Both the position numbers and the translations under genes were made by a program. Source: Salinibacterium sp. SWN167 (GTDB taxonomy: Bacteria; Actinomycetota; Actinomycetes; Actinomycetales; Microbacteriaceae). From it: a stretch of 64,000 nt of DNA. Positions 25,034-32,930 of this stretch are shown piece after piece. Positions within the stretch are counted from its first letter, which is position 1, and every line of letters begins with the position of its first letter. The notes beneath the pieces are model-generated. The model searched no databases. It was not told the DNA's origin and saw nothing but the letters and a program-made list of their open reading frames with translations. The DNA lies in contig NZ_JADYWU010000001.1 of assembly GCF_015864665.1 (NCBI RefSeq), positions 620,001-684,000 on the forward strand, written 5' to 3'.

Positions 25034-26302
25034 ATGGCCATCGAGATAAACAAAGAAGCAATTTTCGTCGACGGCGTATCGACCGTCGCTATCGCCGATG
25101 GGCTAATCGCGGCGGGGATGCAGAACACCGAGGTCATGAACCTCATCGGGCACATGCTCGTGGGCTACGTCGGGGGCAAAGGGAAACCCGCGTTTCGGTT
25201 CACCACGGAGGTCGAGGCCACCGATGAGCGCTGCAGGGCTACGTTCGAGCGGTCATTTGAACACACCGATTGGGTAGATGGCGTCAGCCGGGTCCAAGCG
25301 GGACTCACCCCTGAGGAACTCGGCTTCAACGCTCGTTTTCATGCCCTTGAGGCCGACCTCGATGGAGTGTCCGAACAATTCTCTGCACTGTCAGGGTGCG
25401 TTCGGGCGCTACGAGCCGATTTGGTCGGAGTCGTGGGTGAGCTTGAAGCCAAAATCACTGACATGGATCGTCAGATCCAGGACCTCAAGTCTGGATCCAG
25501 CACAGGTAACACCGCGACGATTCGACCGGGCGCGTGGGAGTACCTGGGCAGTGCAAATATCGGAGAACAATCCGTCATCGTTTCCCGGCTTGGAGACGAG
25601 ATCATGATGTCCGAGGTGCAAAAGGAGATGATCACGGGGGGAAAAGTGTTCAAAGGGGGGTCGGCGACGGTTGTTGCGGGAACAGAGCCATTCCCGGTCG
25701 ATCCGGGTCGTCTCGGCAGCTTCGTTATAGATACGGATGGGCGCGAAGTTGTCATGCCTGCGGACAGTCTTGTCATCAATGCCGATCGTCTCGCCACATC
25801 ATCAGGTCGTCCCCTCGCGGTTGAGGATCTCAATCGCTTTACATCCATTGTCGAAGAACGGCTGGGCGGTGTGGCTGGTGAACGTACGGTTGGTTCCGTT
25901 CGGGCCAACGGCGACGCCTTGGTCGTCGCCCTCACCGACGGGGTCTCGGAAAGTGAAAGTCTCACCGACGCGGGCCTCGTCAACCTAGTGACGGAACGGG
26001 TGTTGGCGGGCGCGAGCGCTTCCGAGAGGGACTCGCTGCGCGACTCTGTATTGCGGGCGGATGTCGCCGATCGTAGCGGAGGCGCGCTTATGTCGAGTGG
26101 CGTGGTCGGGCTGGCATCCGTATCGGAGACGGATGCCGATGTTTTAGGCGCGGCAGGCTTCGGGCGGATAGGAACCCTCGCAGGCGCCACAGTCAAAGAT
26201 GTGATTAATGCCGTGGAAGCTTCCGGCGGTCAACTCGACGAGAGTCGTGTGCGTGCTGCTGTTACGGGAGCCAGAGTGGCCCGCGCTCTCCGCAGTCGTT
26301 AG
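25034..26302 (+). CDS. Last protein of the contractile operon, fibre-like candidate
   Basis: The ATG at 25034 is chosen (422 residues) because AAGGAG lies 8 bases upstream; the longer upstream frame overlaps the previous gene. Residues 1-90 form a small domain (VDGVSTVAIADGLIAAGMQN). Residues about 100-150 are a coiled coil (LEADLDGVSEQFSALSGCVR and LVGVVGELEAKITDMDRQIQ). A beta-rich domain (GEQSVIVSRLGDEIMMSE, PVDPGRLGSFVIDTDGREVV) and a helical C-terminus follow. A trimerising coiled coil followed by beta domains at the operon end fits a receptor-binding fibre, but no homology is recognised. Confidence 0.6.
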   Translation: MAIEINKEAIFVDGVSTVAIADGLIAAGMQNTEVMNLIGHMLVGYVGGKGKPAFRFTTEVEATDERCRATFERSFEHTDWVDGVSRVQAGLTPEELGFNARFHALEADLDGVSEQFSALSGCVRALRADLVGVVGELEAKITDMDRQIQDLKSGSSTGNTATIRPGAWEYLGSANIGEQSVIVSRLGDEIMMSEVQKEMITGGKVFKGGSATVVAGTEPFPVDPGRLGSFVIDTDGREVVMPADSLVINADRLATSSGRPLAVEDLNRFTSIVEERLGGVAGERTVGSVRANGDALVVALTDGVSESESLTDAGLVNLVTERVLAGASASERDSLRDSVLRADVADRSGGALMSSGVVGLASVSETDADVLGAAGFGRIGTLAGATVKDVINAVEASGGQLDESRVRAAVTGARVARALRSR

Positions 26303-26403
26303 AGCGAAAGGGATTGGCGTCGAATTACACCTTCGTCGAGTTCGTGCGCGACCAAAACTTTTCGTAATGCACGACAAGCTCTGACGAAGGCTGGCCTGAG
26401 CGC

Positions 26404-26450
26404 TCGAAAACGAAAATGACCCTCGCCCGGTAGAAGCCCGGGAAAGGGTC
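26404..26450 (-). terminator. Terminator of the tRNA cluster
   Basis: Reading the minus strand, GACCCTTTCCCGGGCTTC pairs with CCGGGCGAGGGTC and is followed by ATTTTCGTTTTCG. It lies 3 bases past the tRNA-Phe gene. It also faces the end of the contractile operon, but lacks a T run on the plus strand. Confidence 0.75.
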
Positions 26451-26453
26451 AAG

Positions 26454-26526
26454 TGGCTCCGACGGGCGTCGATCCCGTGACCTCACGATTTTCAGTCGTG
26501 CGCTCTACCAACTGAGCTACAGAGCC
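26454..26526 (-). tRNA. tRNA-Phe (anticodon GAA)
   Basis: The reverse complement starts GGCTCTGTAGCTCAGTTGGT, has anticodon stem-loop CACGA-CTGAAAA-TCGTG (anticodon GAA) and ends CGGAGCCA. The 73-nt cloverleaf has a 7-bp acceptor stem with one G-T pair. CCA is not encoded. Confidence 0.95.
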
Positions 26527-26605
26527 GTAAGAGTTTCCTCCTACGCGCAAGAGTTGCCCCTTGCTACAGAAAAAGCCCCTCCTTGCGAAGAGGCTTTCTG
26601 TTTTG

Positions 26606-26679
26606 CGACCCTGACCGGACTTGAACCGGCGACCTCCGCCGTGACAGGGCGGCGCGCTAACCAACTGCGCTACAGGGCC
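26606..26679 (-). tRNA. tRNA-Asp (anticodon GTC)
   Basis: The reverse complement starts GGCCCTGTAGCGCAGTTGGT, with anticodon loop CCGCC-CTGTCAC-GGCGG (GTC), T-arm GGTTCAAGTCC and acceptor end CAGGGTCG. 74 nt; CCA is not encoded. Confidence 0.95.
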
Positions 26680-26703
26680 AAGCTATTAAATTCTGTGTGT
26701 GTC

Positions 26704-26779
26704 TGGTGACCCCAACGGGATTCGAACCCGTGCTGCCGCCGTGAAAGGGCGGTGTCCTAGGCCACTAAACGATGGGGCC
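26704..26779 (-). tRNA. tRNA-Glu (anticodon TTC)
   Basis: The reverse complement starts GGCCCCATCGTTTAGTGGCC, with anticodon loop CCGCC-CTTTCAC-GGCGG (TTC), T-arm GGTTCGAATCC and ends GGGGTCACCA, so CCA is encoded here, unlike in its two neighbours. Confidence 0.95.
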
Positions 26780-26941
26780 TCGAAGTCACAGAACTTCTTA
26801 GCTACCGAGGGAAAAGCATACGGTGCGTTTCGTGATTTACCAAACTGAGAAGCAAACTATTTTGTATCTCGCGAAACGCTTTTTCCCAACAGGCTTAAAT
26901 GTACCTGACTCTGAGGCGTTCAGATACTACGTTCATTAAAT

Positions 26942-26973
26942 GGTTGAGACTTTTGGGCCAGGTGTCGTTAGCG
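26942..26973 (+). promoter_or_regulatory. Promoter element upstream of the first M23 peptidase gene
   Basis: GGTTGAGACTTTTGGG followed by TGTCGTTAGCG is nearly identical to the element at 28369-28400 before the paralogous gene. TTGAGA as -35 and GTTAGC or TTAGCG 17-18 bases further as -10 fit a sigma-70-type promoter. The rest of 26780-27037 holds no gene that I can see. Confidence 0.55.
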
Positions 26974-27037
26974 CGGGTGCACTTTCCCCGTGTGGCTACG
27001 GGCTCTCAACCCACGACCGATAACGCTGAGGGGAATA

Positions 27038-28312
27038 ATGAAGGTCATGCATGCGAGTCGGGGAACCACGGCAACGCGAGCGTTTCGCTCGATAGCGTTC
27101 CGCGTCGTTGGTTTTACTGCCGCGCTTAGCCTCGTTGTCGGCGTGAGCGTCGTTGCCGGCACGAGCCAGGCTGCCTTCGCCGATGACTACCCCACCTGGA
27201 GCGATGTCACCGAGGCCCGCGATGATGAAGCCGCAACCAAAAAGGTTGTAGAGCGCATCGAGGCGGCACTCGTTCAACTCGAGGCTGACGCTGCAGCTGC
27301 CCAGAAAGATGCCGAAGAAAAGGGCAACATCTGGCAAGAGGCCGATACGAAGTACCAGGCCAAGGCAGCCCAGACCGCAACTTTGCAAGAGCAAGCGGAT
27401 GCCGCAAGCGCCGAAGCTGACGAAGCTGAGACGCGCATCGGTGAGCTTGCGTCGCGGCTCGTGCGTGCCGGTGGTGGCGACGTGACCACTAGCCTTTTGG
27501 CCAATTCGCAGGACGCGGATGCGCTGCTCTACAACCTGGGGATGTCGTCGAAGATCTCGCAGCAGACATCCGCTCTATTTGAGCGTGCCGTTCAGGCTCG
27601 CAACACAGCGCAGTCGCTGACGGATGCTGCTGAGGTTGCTCGCGCTGAGCTCGAGATCCTCAAGATCGCTGCTGAAGAGGCTTTTGCTGAGGCTCAAGCC
27701 GCCGCTCAGGCCGCCGAGGAAGCTCTCGCCGAGCAGCAGGAGCGCAAGATTGAGTTTGACGCTCAACTCGCCGCGCTGACTTCTGCGCGCAAGTCAACTG
27801 AAGACAGCTATCTAGAGGGCGTGCGTGAGCGCGAAGCTGCCCGTGCTGCTGCAGCAGCTGCTGCACAGGTTCCGAACTTGGACGCGGGTGAAATCAGTCT
27901 GAGCGGTTGGGCTCGCCCCGCCGGCGGATACATCACGTCGGTGTATGGCTACAGCTCGAATTACGGGTCCAAATTCCATAAGGGAACCGATATCGGTGCT
28001 GCTTGTGGTGCTGGCATTTACGCGGCGTCGAGCGGAACCGTTGTCTATGCCGGTTATGGCTGGAATGGCGGGTACGGAAACTACATCATCATTGAGCACG
28101 CTGGTGGAGTGCGCACCGCGTATGGCCACATCGTCGACGGCGGCATTCAGGTTTCTTCTGGGCAGAGTGTGGCCGTCGGAACGAAGATCGCCAGCGTGGG
28201 CTCGACCGGAAACTCCACCGGATGCCACCTTCACTTTGAGGTGCGCCCCAACGGCTGGGATACGACGAACCCGGTGCCGTTCATGGCCGGGCAAGGCATC
28301 CAACTCGGCTAA
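27038..28312 (+). CDS. Secreted M23 peptidoglycan endopeptidase with N-terminal coiled coil (paralogue 1)
   Basis: The ATG at 27038 is chosen (MKVMHASRGTTATRAFR, 424 residues) because GAGGGG lies 7 bases upstream and the paralogue starts at the same place. A long Sec signal peptide (cleavage near SQAAFA-DDYP) is followed by a coiled coil of about 200 residues (Ala/Glu/Gln-rich heptads). A LytM/M23 domain ends the protein: FHKGTDIGAACG with the zinc ligands His and Asp, and CHLHFEVRPNG with the HxH. All catalytic residues are present, so it should cut peptide cross-links. It resembles the RipA/EnvC-like hydrolases used in cell separation. Confidence 0.88.
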   Translation: MKVMHASRGTTATRAFRSIAFRVVGFTAALSLVVGVSVVAGTSQAAFADDYPTWSDVTEARDDEAATKKVVERIEAALVQLEADAAAAQKDAEEKGNIWQEADTKYQAKAAQTATLQEQADAASAEADEAETRIGELASRLVRAGGGDVTTSLLANSQDADALLYNLGMSSKISQQTSALFERAVQARNTAQSLTDAAEVARAELEILKIAAEEAFAEAQAAAQAAEEALAEQQERKIEFDAQLAALTSARKSTEDSYLEGVREREAARAAAAAAAQVPNLDAGEISLSGWARPAGGYITSVYGYSSNYGSKFHKGTDIGAACGAGIYAASSGTVVYAGYGWNGGYGNYIIIEHAGGVRTAYGHIVDGGIQVSSGQSVAVGTKIASVGSTGNSTGCHLHFEVRPNGWDTTNPVPFMAGQGIQLG

Positions 28313-28368
28313 AGCCTCAGAACGCGCTCCCGCTGAGGAAAACCTTGCGAAGCGCGCATTCAACAAAA

Positions 28369-28400
28369 GGTTGAGACTTTTGGGTCGCATGTTGTTAGTG
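28369..28400 (+). promoter_or_regulatory. Promoter element upstream of the second M23 peptidase gene
   Basis: GGTTGAGACTTTTGGG then TGTTGTTAGTG repeats the element at 26942-26973 at almost the same distance from its start codon, while the flanking intergenic bases differ. This conservation suggests a shared regulator or sigma factor. Confidence 0.55.
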
Positions 28401-28464
28401 TGGTCAATGTTATTCGTGTGACTAATGGCCATTAGTCGGCGCTCAATAATGTTTAGGGGAACAA

Positions 28465-29805
28465 TTGAAGGTCATGCATGCGAGTCGGGGGACCGCAGCA
28501 AAGCGTACGCTTCGCTCACAATCTTTTCGGGTAATCAGTTTCGTCGCGGCGCTCAGCCTTGTCGTCGGTGTCAGCGTTGTTGCGGGAAGTAGCCAGGCTG
28601 CTTTCGCCGATGACTACCCCACGTGGAGCGAAGTCACTGAGGCCCGAAACAACGAAGCGGCGACTCAAAAGGTCGTCGACCGCATCAAGGCCGCACTGAT
28701 TGAACTCGAAGCTCACGCCGTCGCCACTCAAAAGGATGCCGAAGAAAAAGGCAACATTTGGCAAGAGGCAGACACGAAGTACCAAGCGAAGGCCGCACAG
28801 ACCGAAACTCTGCAAGAGCAAGCGGATGACGCAAGCGCCGAAGCCGATGACGCTGAGCAGCGCATCGGTGAGCTTGCTGCGCGGCTCGTGCGTGCCGGTG
28901 GCGGAGACGTCACCACGAACCTCCTCGCCAACTCGCAGGACGCAGACGCGCTGCTCTACAACCTGGGGATGTCGTCGAAGATCTCGCAGCAGACATCCGC
29001 TCTGTTTGATCGTGCCGTTCAAGCTCGTAACACGGCGCAGTCGCTGAGCGATGCTGCCGAAGTGGCTCGCGCCGAACTCGAAGTTCTGAAGATCGCCGCC
29101 GAGAAAGCGTTTGAGGAAGCTCAAGCTGCAGCAGCTGCAGCGGAAACCGCAGTAGCTGAGCAGCAGGAACGCAAGGCTGAGTTCGACGCCCAGCTTGCTG
29201 CGCTCACTGCCGAGCGCGTAGTAACCGAAGCCGACTACCAGGCTGGCGTCAAGAAACGCGAAGAAGAACGCATCGCCGCCGAGAAGGCAGCTGCTGCGAA
29301 GGCTGCTGCTGCCGCCGCGGCTGCTGCTGCTGCAGCCGCTCAGAGCGGTGGCTCTACCGGTGGTGCAAGTTCAGGTTCAGGCTCCTCGAGCGCCAACGGC
29401 TGGACTAAGCCCGCTTATGGCTACATCACGTCGGTGTACGGCTACAGCTCGAACTACGGTTCGAGCTTCCACAAGGGAACCGATATCGGTGCCAGTTGTG
29501 GCTCACCGATCTACGCCGCATCAAGCGGGACTGTCGTCTATGCCGGTTATGGCTGGAATGGCGGCTACGGCAACTACATCATCATCGAACACGCTGGTGG
29601 AGTGCGCACTGCCTACGGTCACATTGTTGCTGGCGGAATCAACGTCTCGTACGGTCAGAGTGTGGCCGTCGGAACGAAGATCGCCAGCGTGGGCTCGACC
29701 GGAAACTCCACCGGTTGCCACCTCCACTTTGAGGTTCGTCCCAACGGCTGGGACACTACGAACCCCGTCACATTCATGTCAGGTAAGGGCGTTAGCCTCG
29801 GCTAA
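28465..29805 (+). CDS. Secreted M23 peptidoglycan endopeptidase with N-terminal coiled coil (paralogue 2)
   Basis: Paralogue of the preceding gene with the same architecture: signal peptide, coiled coil, then M23 domain with FHKGTDIGASCG and CHLHFEVRPNG. It differs by an Ala-run and Ser/Gly-rich linker (AAAAAAAAAAAAAQSGG, GASSGSGSSSANG) before the catalytic domain, which would give a longer reach. The start is TTG at 28465 (TTGAAGGTCATGCATGCG), matching the ATGAAGGTCATGCATGCG of paralogue 1, with AGGGGA upstream; the ATG to TTG change may lower expression. The pair arose by tandem duplication. Confidence 0.88.
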   Translation: MKVMHASRGTAAKRTLRSQSFRVISFVAALSLVVGVSVVAGSSQAAFADDYPTWSEVTEARNNEAATQKVVDRIKAALIELEAHAVATQKDAEEKGNIWQEADTKYQAKAAQTETLQEQADDASAEADDAEQRIGELAARLVRAGGGDVTTNLLANSQDADALLYNLGMSSKISQQTSALFDRAVQARNTAQSLSDAAEVARAELEVLKIAAEKAFEEAQAAAAAAETAVAEQQERKAEFDAQLAALTAERVVTEADYQAGVKKREEERIAAEKAAAAKAAAAAAAAAAAAAQSGGSTGGASSGSGSSSANGWTKPAYGYITSVYGYSSNYGSSFHKGTDIGASCGSPIYAASSGTVVYAGYGWNGGYGNYIIIEHAGGVRTAYGHIVAGGINVSYGQSVAVGTKIASVGSTGNSTGCHLHFEVRPNGWDTTNPVTFMSGKGVSLG

Positions 29806-29856
29806 AGTCTGACCACACGCGTGAGGCAACGAGGTCTCTCGCAGAGGGAGCACGCC

Positions 29857-30675
29857 ATGCACTCAGTCGCCGGACTCGTTGTTGTGATTACGGGCGCTGC
29901 CCGCGGAATGGGCGAGATCTATGCGCAGCGCGCTGTCGCTGAGGGTGCTGCGAAAGTAGTGCTGCTCGACGTCGATGCCACGGCTCTGGATGTCGCGGCG
30001 GCCGCTCTGCGCGCTGCGGGCGGTTCCGTCAGCAGTTACGTTGTCGATCTCTCGTCCCGCACCGCAATCGAGTCCGTCGCCGACCGTATCCGCGCCGAAG
30101 TGGGAACCCCACACGTGCTCATCAACAACGCGGGCATCGTACGCAGCGGTTACTTCTGGGAGCACGACGCTGTTCGCGATATCGAAGCGACCATGCAGAT
30201 CAATACCCTCGCGGCGATGTACCTCTCGCGCGAACTGCTGCCGGCGATGATCGAGGGTGGAGAGCCAAGCCGCATCCTCAACATTGCGTCGGCGGCCGGA
30301 ACTCTCTCGAATCCGAACATGAGTGTCTACGCGGCATCCAAGTGGGCGATGATCGGCTGGAGCGATTCGCTGCGCCTTGAACTGACCAAGGCGGGCCACG
30401 CGCAGATCGCCGTAACAACGTTCGCGCCCAGCTACATCAGCACCGGGATGTTTGCCGGCGTCCGAGGCCCGCTGTGGACCCCCATCATGACTCCCGAGAA
30501 AGCCACCGCCGCAGCGTGGTCGGCGATGCTCCGCGGCAAACCACTGCTCATGAAGCCGTGGACGGTCGGACTCGCTCGCGGGCTCAAAGGGCTGCTGCCG
30601 ACGCGCGCTTGGGATTTCGTGGCCGGTCGCGTCTTCAAGGTCTATAACTCGATGGACGAGTTCACCGGGCGCTGA
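29857..30675 (+). CDS. Short-chain dehydrogenase/reductase
   Basis: The ATG at 29857 (MHSVAGLVVVITGAARGMG, 272 residues) follows GAGGGAG by 6 bases; an upstream GTG at 29821 is less likely. Cofactor motif TGAARGMG at 12-19, NNAG near residue 90, the catalytic Ser in NIASAAG and YAASK for the Tyr/Lys pair define a classical SDR with NAD(P) binding. The C-terminal region (KPLLMKPWTVGLARGLKGLL, then FVAGRVFKVYNSMDEFTGR) is shared with SDRs of actinobacterial lipid metabolism. Substrate unknown. Confidence 0.85.
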   Translation: MHSVAGLVVVITGAARGMGEIYAQRAVAEGAAKVVLLDVDATALDVAAAALRAAGGSVSSYVVDLSSRTAIESVADRIRAEVGTPHVLINNAGIVRSGYFWEHDAVRDIEATMQINTLAAMYLSRELLPAMIEGGEPSRILNIASAAGTLSNPNMSVYAASKWAMIGWSDSLRLELTKAGHAQIAVTTFAPSYISTGMFAGVRGPLWTPIMTPEKATAAAWSAMLRGKPLLMKPWTVGLARGLKGLLPTRAWDFVAGRVFKVYNSMDEFTGR

Positions 30676-30712
30676 GCGAGCCGGGCGCTGAGCCGCCCTA
30701 CTCGGTTAAACG

Positions 30713-30744
30713 CCGATGGCGAATGCCTGAGCATCCGCCATCGG
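30713..30744. terminator. Hairpin between convergent genes (weak terminator candidate)
   Basis: CCGATGGCG and CGCCATCGG form a perfect 9-bp stem around a 14-base loop, between the SDR gene and the convergent ppa gene. There is no T run, so termination is only probable from the position. Confidence 0.4.
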
Positions 30745-30795
30745 GGTGACGCGCGCGATACGTAAGCACCGTGCGCGAGGAGTGCTTGGTGCTGC

Positions 30796-31287
30796 CTAGT
30801 GGCCTTCGGCCTTGAGCTTCTCGAAGCCAGCGAGAACGATCGCCTCAGCTTCTGCGGCGTCGCCCCAACCGTCGATCTTGACCCACTTGCCGGGCTCGAG
30901 GTCTTTGTAGTGCTCGAAGAAGTGCTCGATCTCTTTGCGCGTGAACTCAGGCACATCGTTCAGGTCCTGAATGTGCGACCAGCGCGGGTCTTTCGCCTGA
31001 ACGCAAATGACCTTGGAGTCGATGCCGCCATCGTCGCTCATGTTGAGCACAGCGACCGGGCGAACCGAAATGCCCACACCGGGGAAGGTGGGGGCATCGA
31101 GAAGAATCAGGGCGTCTACGGGGTCACCGTCGAGGCCGAGAGTGTTCTCGAAGAAGCCATAGTCGGTGGGGTATGCGAAGGTCGTGAACAGGTAACGGTC
31201 AAGAAAAACGCGACCAGTTACGTGGTCAACTTCGTACTTGTTCCGGCTTCCGCGCGGAATCTCAACGACAACGTCGTATGCGGCCAT
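30796..31287 (-). CDS. ppa: Inorganic pyrophosphatase, family I
   Basis: The 163-residue protein shows the family signature DGDPVDAL within [20 protein letters not shown], the N-terminal [20 protein letters not shown] and the C-terminal [20 protein letters not shown]. It hydrolyses the pyrophosphate released by polymer synthesis, in the cytoplasm, with Mg2+ held by the Asp residues of the signature. Length is normal for the bacterial hexameric enzyme. Divergent from tilS. Confidence 0.97.
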   Translation of the reverse strand: MAAYDVVVEIPRGSRNKYEVDHVTGRVFLDRYLFTTFAYPTDYGFFENTLGLDGDPVDALILLDAPTFPGVGISVRPVAVLNMSDDGGIDSKVICVQAKDPRWSHIQDLNDVPEFTRKEIEHFFEHYKDLEPGKWVKIDGWGDAAEAEAIVLAGFEKLKAEGH

Positions 31288-31335
31288 CTAGGTGCTCCTA
31301 AGAAAATTATGGGGTTGCTGCAATAACGTTACTGG

Positions 31336-32379
31336 ATGCACTCCGAACGGCGCCCCCGTCTTACGCCCGCAATTGCTGATGTTCGGCGTGCTGTGCGCAC
31401 TGCGCTTGGCGCGTTACCGGTCTCCGCAGACTCAGCGGCGGGCACTGCGGGCTCAGAACCGCTCGTTCTTGTCGCCCTCAGCGGCGGCCCCGACTCGCTC
31501 GCGCTGGCGGCGGCGACGGCCTTCGAAGCGTCCAAGGCCGGCATGCGAGCCGGTGCCGTGATCGTCAATCACAACCTCCAAGACGGGGCTGCGGATGTTG
31601 CAGCCGCCGCCGCACAGCAGGCTCGCGACCTCGGGCTCGACCCCGTTGACATCCGCTCGGTACTCGTTGGTGACGCGGGAGGCCCCGAATCTGCCGCCCG
31701 TGACGCGCGCTACGCGGCGCTCGCCGCTGCCGCCGCCGAGCACGGCGCCATTCGCGTGCTGCTCGGCCACACCCTCGACGACCAGGCCGAAACCGTGCTG
31801 CTGGGCCTCGCCCGCGGCAGCGGAGCGGGCAGCCTCAAAGGCATGGCAATCGACACCGGCCAGTACCTGCGGCCACTGCTGGCTGTGCCGCGAACCACGA
31901 CCGTTCAGTGCTGCGAAGACTCTGGAATCGTGGCGTGGAATGACCCGCACAACCTCGATACCTCGTACACGCGAGTGCGGGTTCGGCAGACTGTTTTGCC
32001 GCTGCTGGAAAGTGAACTGGGGCCCGGCATCCGCGACGCCTTAGTGCGCACGGCCGACCAAGCGCGCGAAGATGCCGAAGCACTCGACCATTTTGCCGAA
32101 GAAATGGCCGAAGATTTGGCCGAGATTTCGGAGGCCGGAATCTCGCTGCCGGTGCGCGCGCTTGCGGCCAATCCTGCCGCGCTACGCCAGCGTTTGATTA
32201 GGTTGGCGGTGGCTAGCGACTTTCATGTGTCGCTCAGCCGCACCCACACTCTGGAGATCGCGCGCCTTGTCACCGACTGGAAGGGGCAGGGACCGATCGA
32301 CGTTCCCGGCGTTAGGGTTGAACGACGAGAGAACCTTCTCCACTTTTCGGCCCACAGTGAGGAACGCGATGCAGTTTAG
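31336..32379 (+). CDS. tilS: tRNA(Ile)-lysidine synthetase
   Basis: The 347-residue protein has the PP-loop [12 protein letters not shown] for ATP binding and the family signature [20 protein letters not shown]. It modifies C34 of tRNA-Ile(CAU) with lysine so that it reads AUA. The C-terminal domain is short, as in other actinobacterial TilS. The end overlaps the hpt start by 11 bases, a pairing conserved in Actinobacteria, usually followed by ftsH as here (with one gene inserted). Confidence 0.95.
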   Translation: MHSERRPRLTPAIADVRRAVRTALGALPVSADSAAGTAGSEPLVLVALSGGPDSLALAAATAFEASKAGMRAGAVIVNHNLQDGAADVAAAAAQQARDLGLDPVDIRSVLVGDAGGPESAARDARYAALAAAAAEHGAIRVLLGHTLDDQAETVLLGLARGSGAGSLKGMAIDTGQYLRPLLAVPRTTTVQCCEDSGIVAWNDPHNLDTSYTRVRVRQTVLPLLESELGPGIRDALVRTADQAREDAEALDHFAEEMAEDLAEISEAGISLPVRALAANPAALRQRLIRLAVASDFHVSLSRTHTLEIARLVTDWKGQGPIDVPGVRVERRENLLHFSAHSEERDAV

Positions 32380-32920
32380 CGATGTCGAAGGAGACCTCAG
32401 CGAGGTCCTTCTGACCCAGGAAGAGATCCACGAGAAGATCGCCGTGATGGCGCGTCAGATCGAGATCGACTACGCCGGCGAGAAGGTGCTGCTGGTTGGC
32501 GTGCTTCGCGGTGCCGTCATGGTGATGGCCGACCTGGCTCGCGAATTGGCTCTGCCCATCGAGATGGACTGGATGGCCGTCTCCTCGTACGGCGCCGGCA
32601 CGCAGTCCTCGGGTGTCGTTCGCATCCTCAAAGACCTCGACAGCGACCTCGAGGGCCGCAAGGTTCTTATCGTCGAAGACATCATCGACTCGGGCCTTAC
32701 GCTCTCGTGGTTGCTCGGCAACCTCCGCAGCCGCGGCGCTGCCTCGGTAGAGATCTGCACCCTGCTGCGTAAGCCGGATGCCGCCAAGGTCGAAGTTGAC
32801 GTCAAGTACGTAGGCTTCGACATCCCGAACGCCTTCGTGGTGGGGTACGGCCTCGACTTTGCCGAGAAGTACCGCAACCTTCGCGGAATCGCAGTGCTCG
32901 CTCCCCACGTGTACGCGTAG
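32369..32920 (+). CDS. hpt: Hypoxanthine phosphoribosyltransferase
   Basis: The ATG at 32369 ([20 protein letters not shown], 183 residues) is the family-like start; the frame is open further upstream inside tilS. The PRPP-binding motif [14 protein letters not shown] and the first loop [17 protein letters not shown] are intact, as is [13 protein letters not shown]. It salvages hypoxanthine and guanine to nucleotides. Confidence 0.95.
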   Translation: MQFSDVEGDLSEVLLTQEEIHEKIAVMARQIEIDYAGEKVLLVGVLRGAVMVMADLARELALPIEMDWMAVSSYGAGTQSSGVVRILKDLDSDLEGRKVLIVEDIIDSGLTLSWLLGNLRSRGAASVEICTLLRKPDAAKVEVDVKYVGFDIPNAFVVGYGLDFAEKYRNLRGIAVLAPHVYA

Positions 32921-32930
32921 GGCCGGCTGA

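Noticed and set aside
9294-26302. Complete temperate prophage
   Set aside because: Only tail-like genes are present. There is no integrase, terminase, portal, capsid, replication or lysis gene, and no direct repeats flanking the region were noticed.
10204-26302. Type VI secretion system
   Set aside because: No TssB/TssC pair, ClpV, or membrane complex genes (TssJLM); one sheath chain and a phage-like gp25-J-I order point to a free or phage-tail-like particle.
26454-26779. tRNA cluster as an attachment site for the contractile locus
   Set aside because: The three tRNA genes are intact and on the opposite strand; I see no partial tRNA copy near 9-10 kb and no integrase.
26990-29805. M23 peptidases as lysis genes releasing the particles
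   Set aside because: They have normal Sec signals, coiled coils and their own promoters, lie beyond the tRNA cluster, and look like ordinary cell-separation enzymes.
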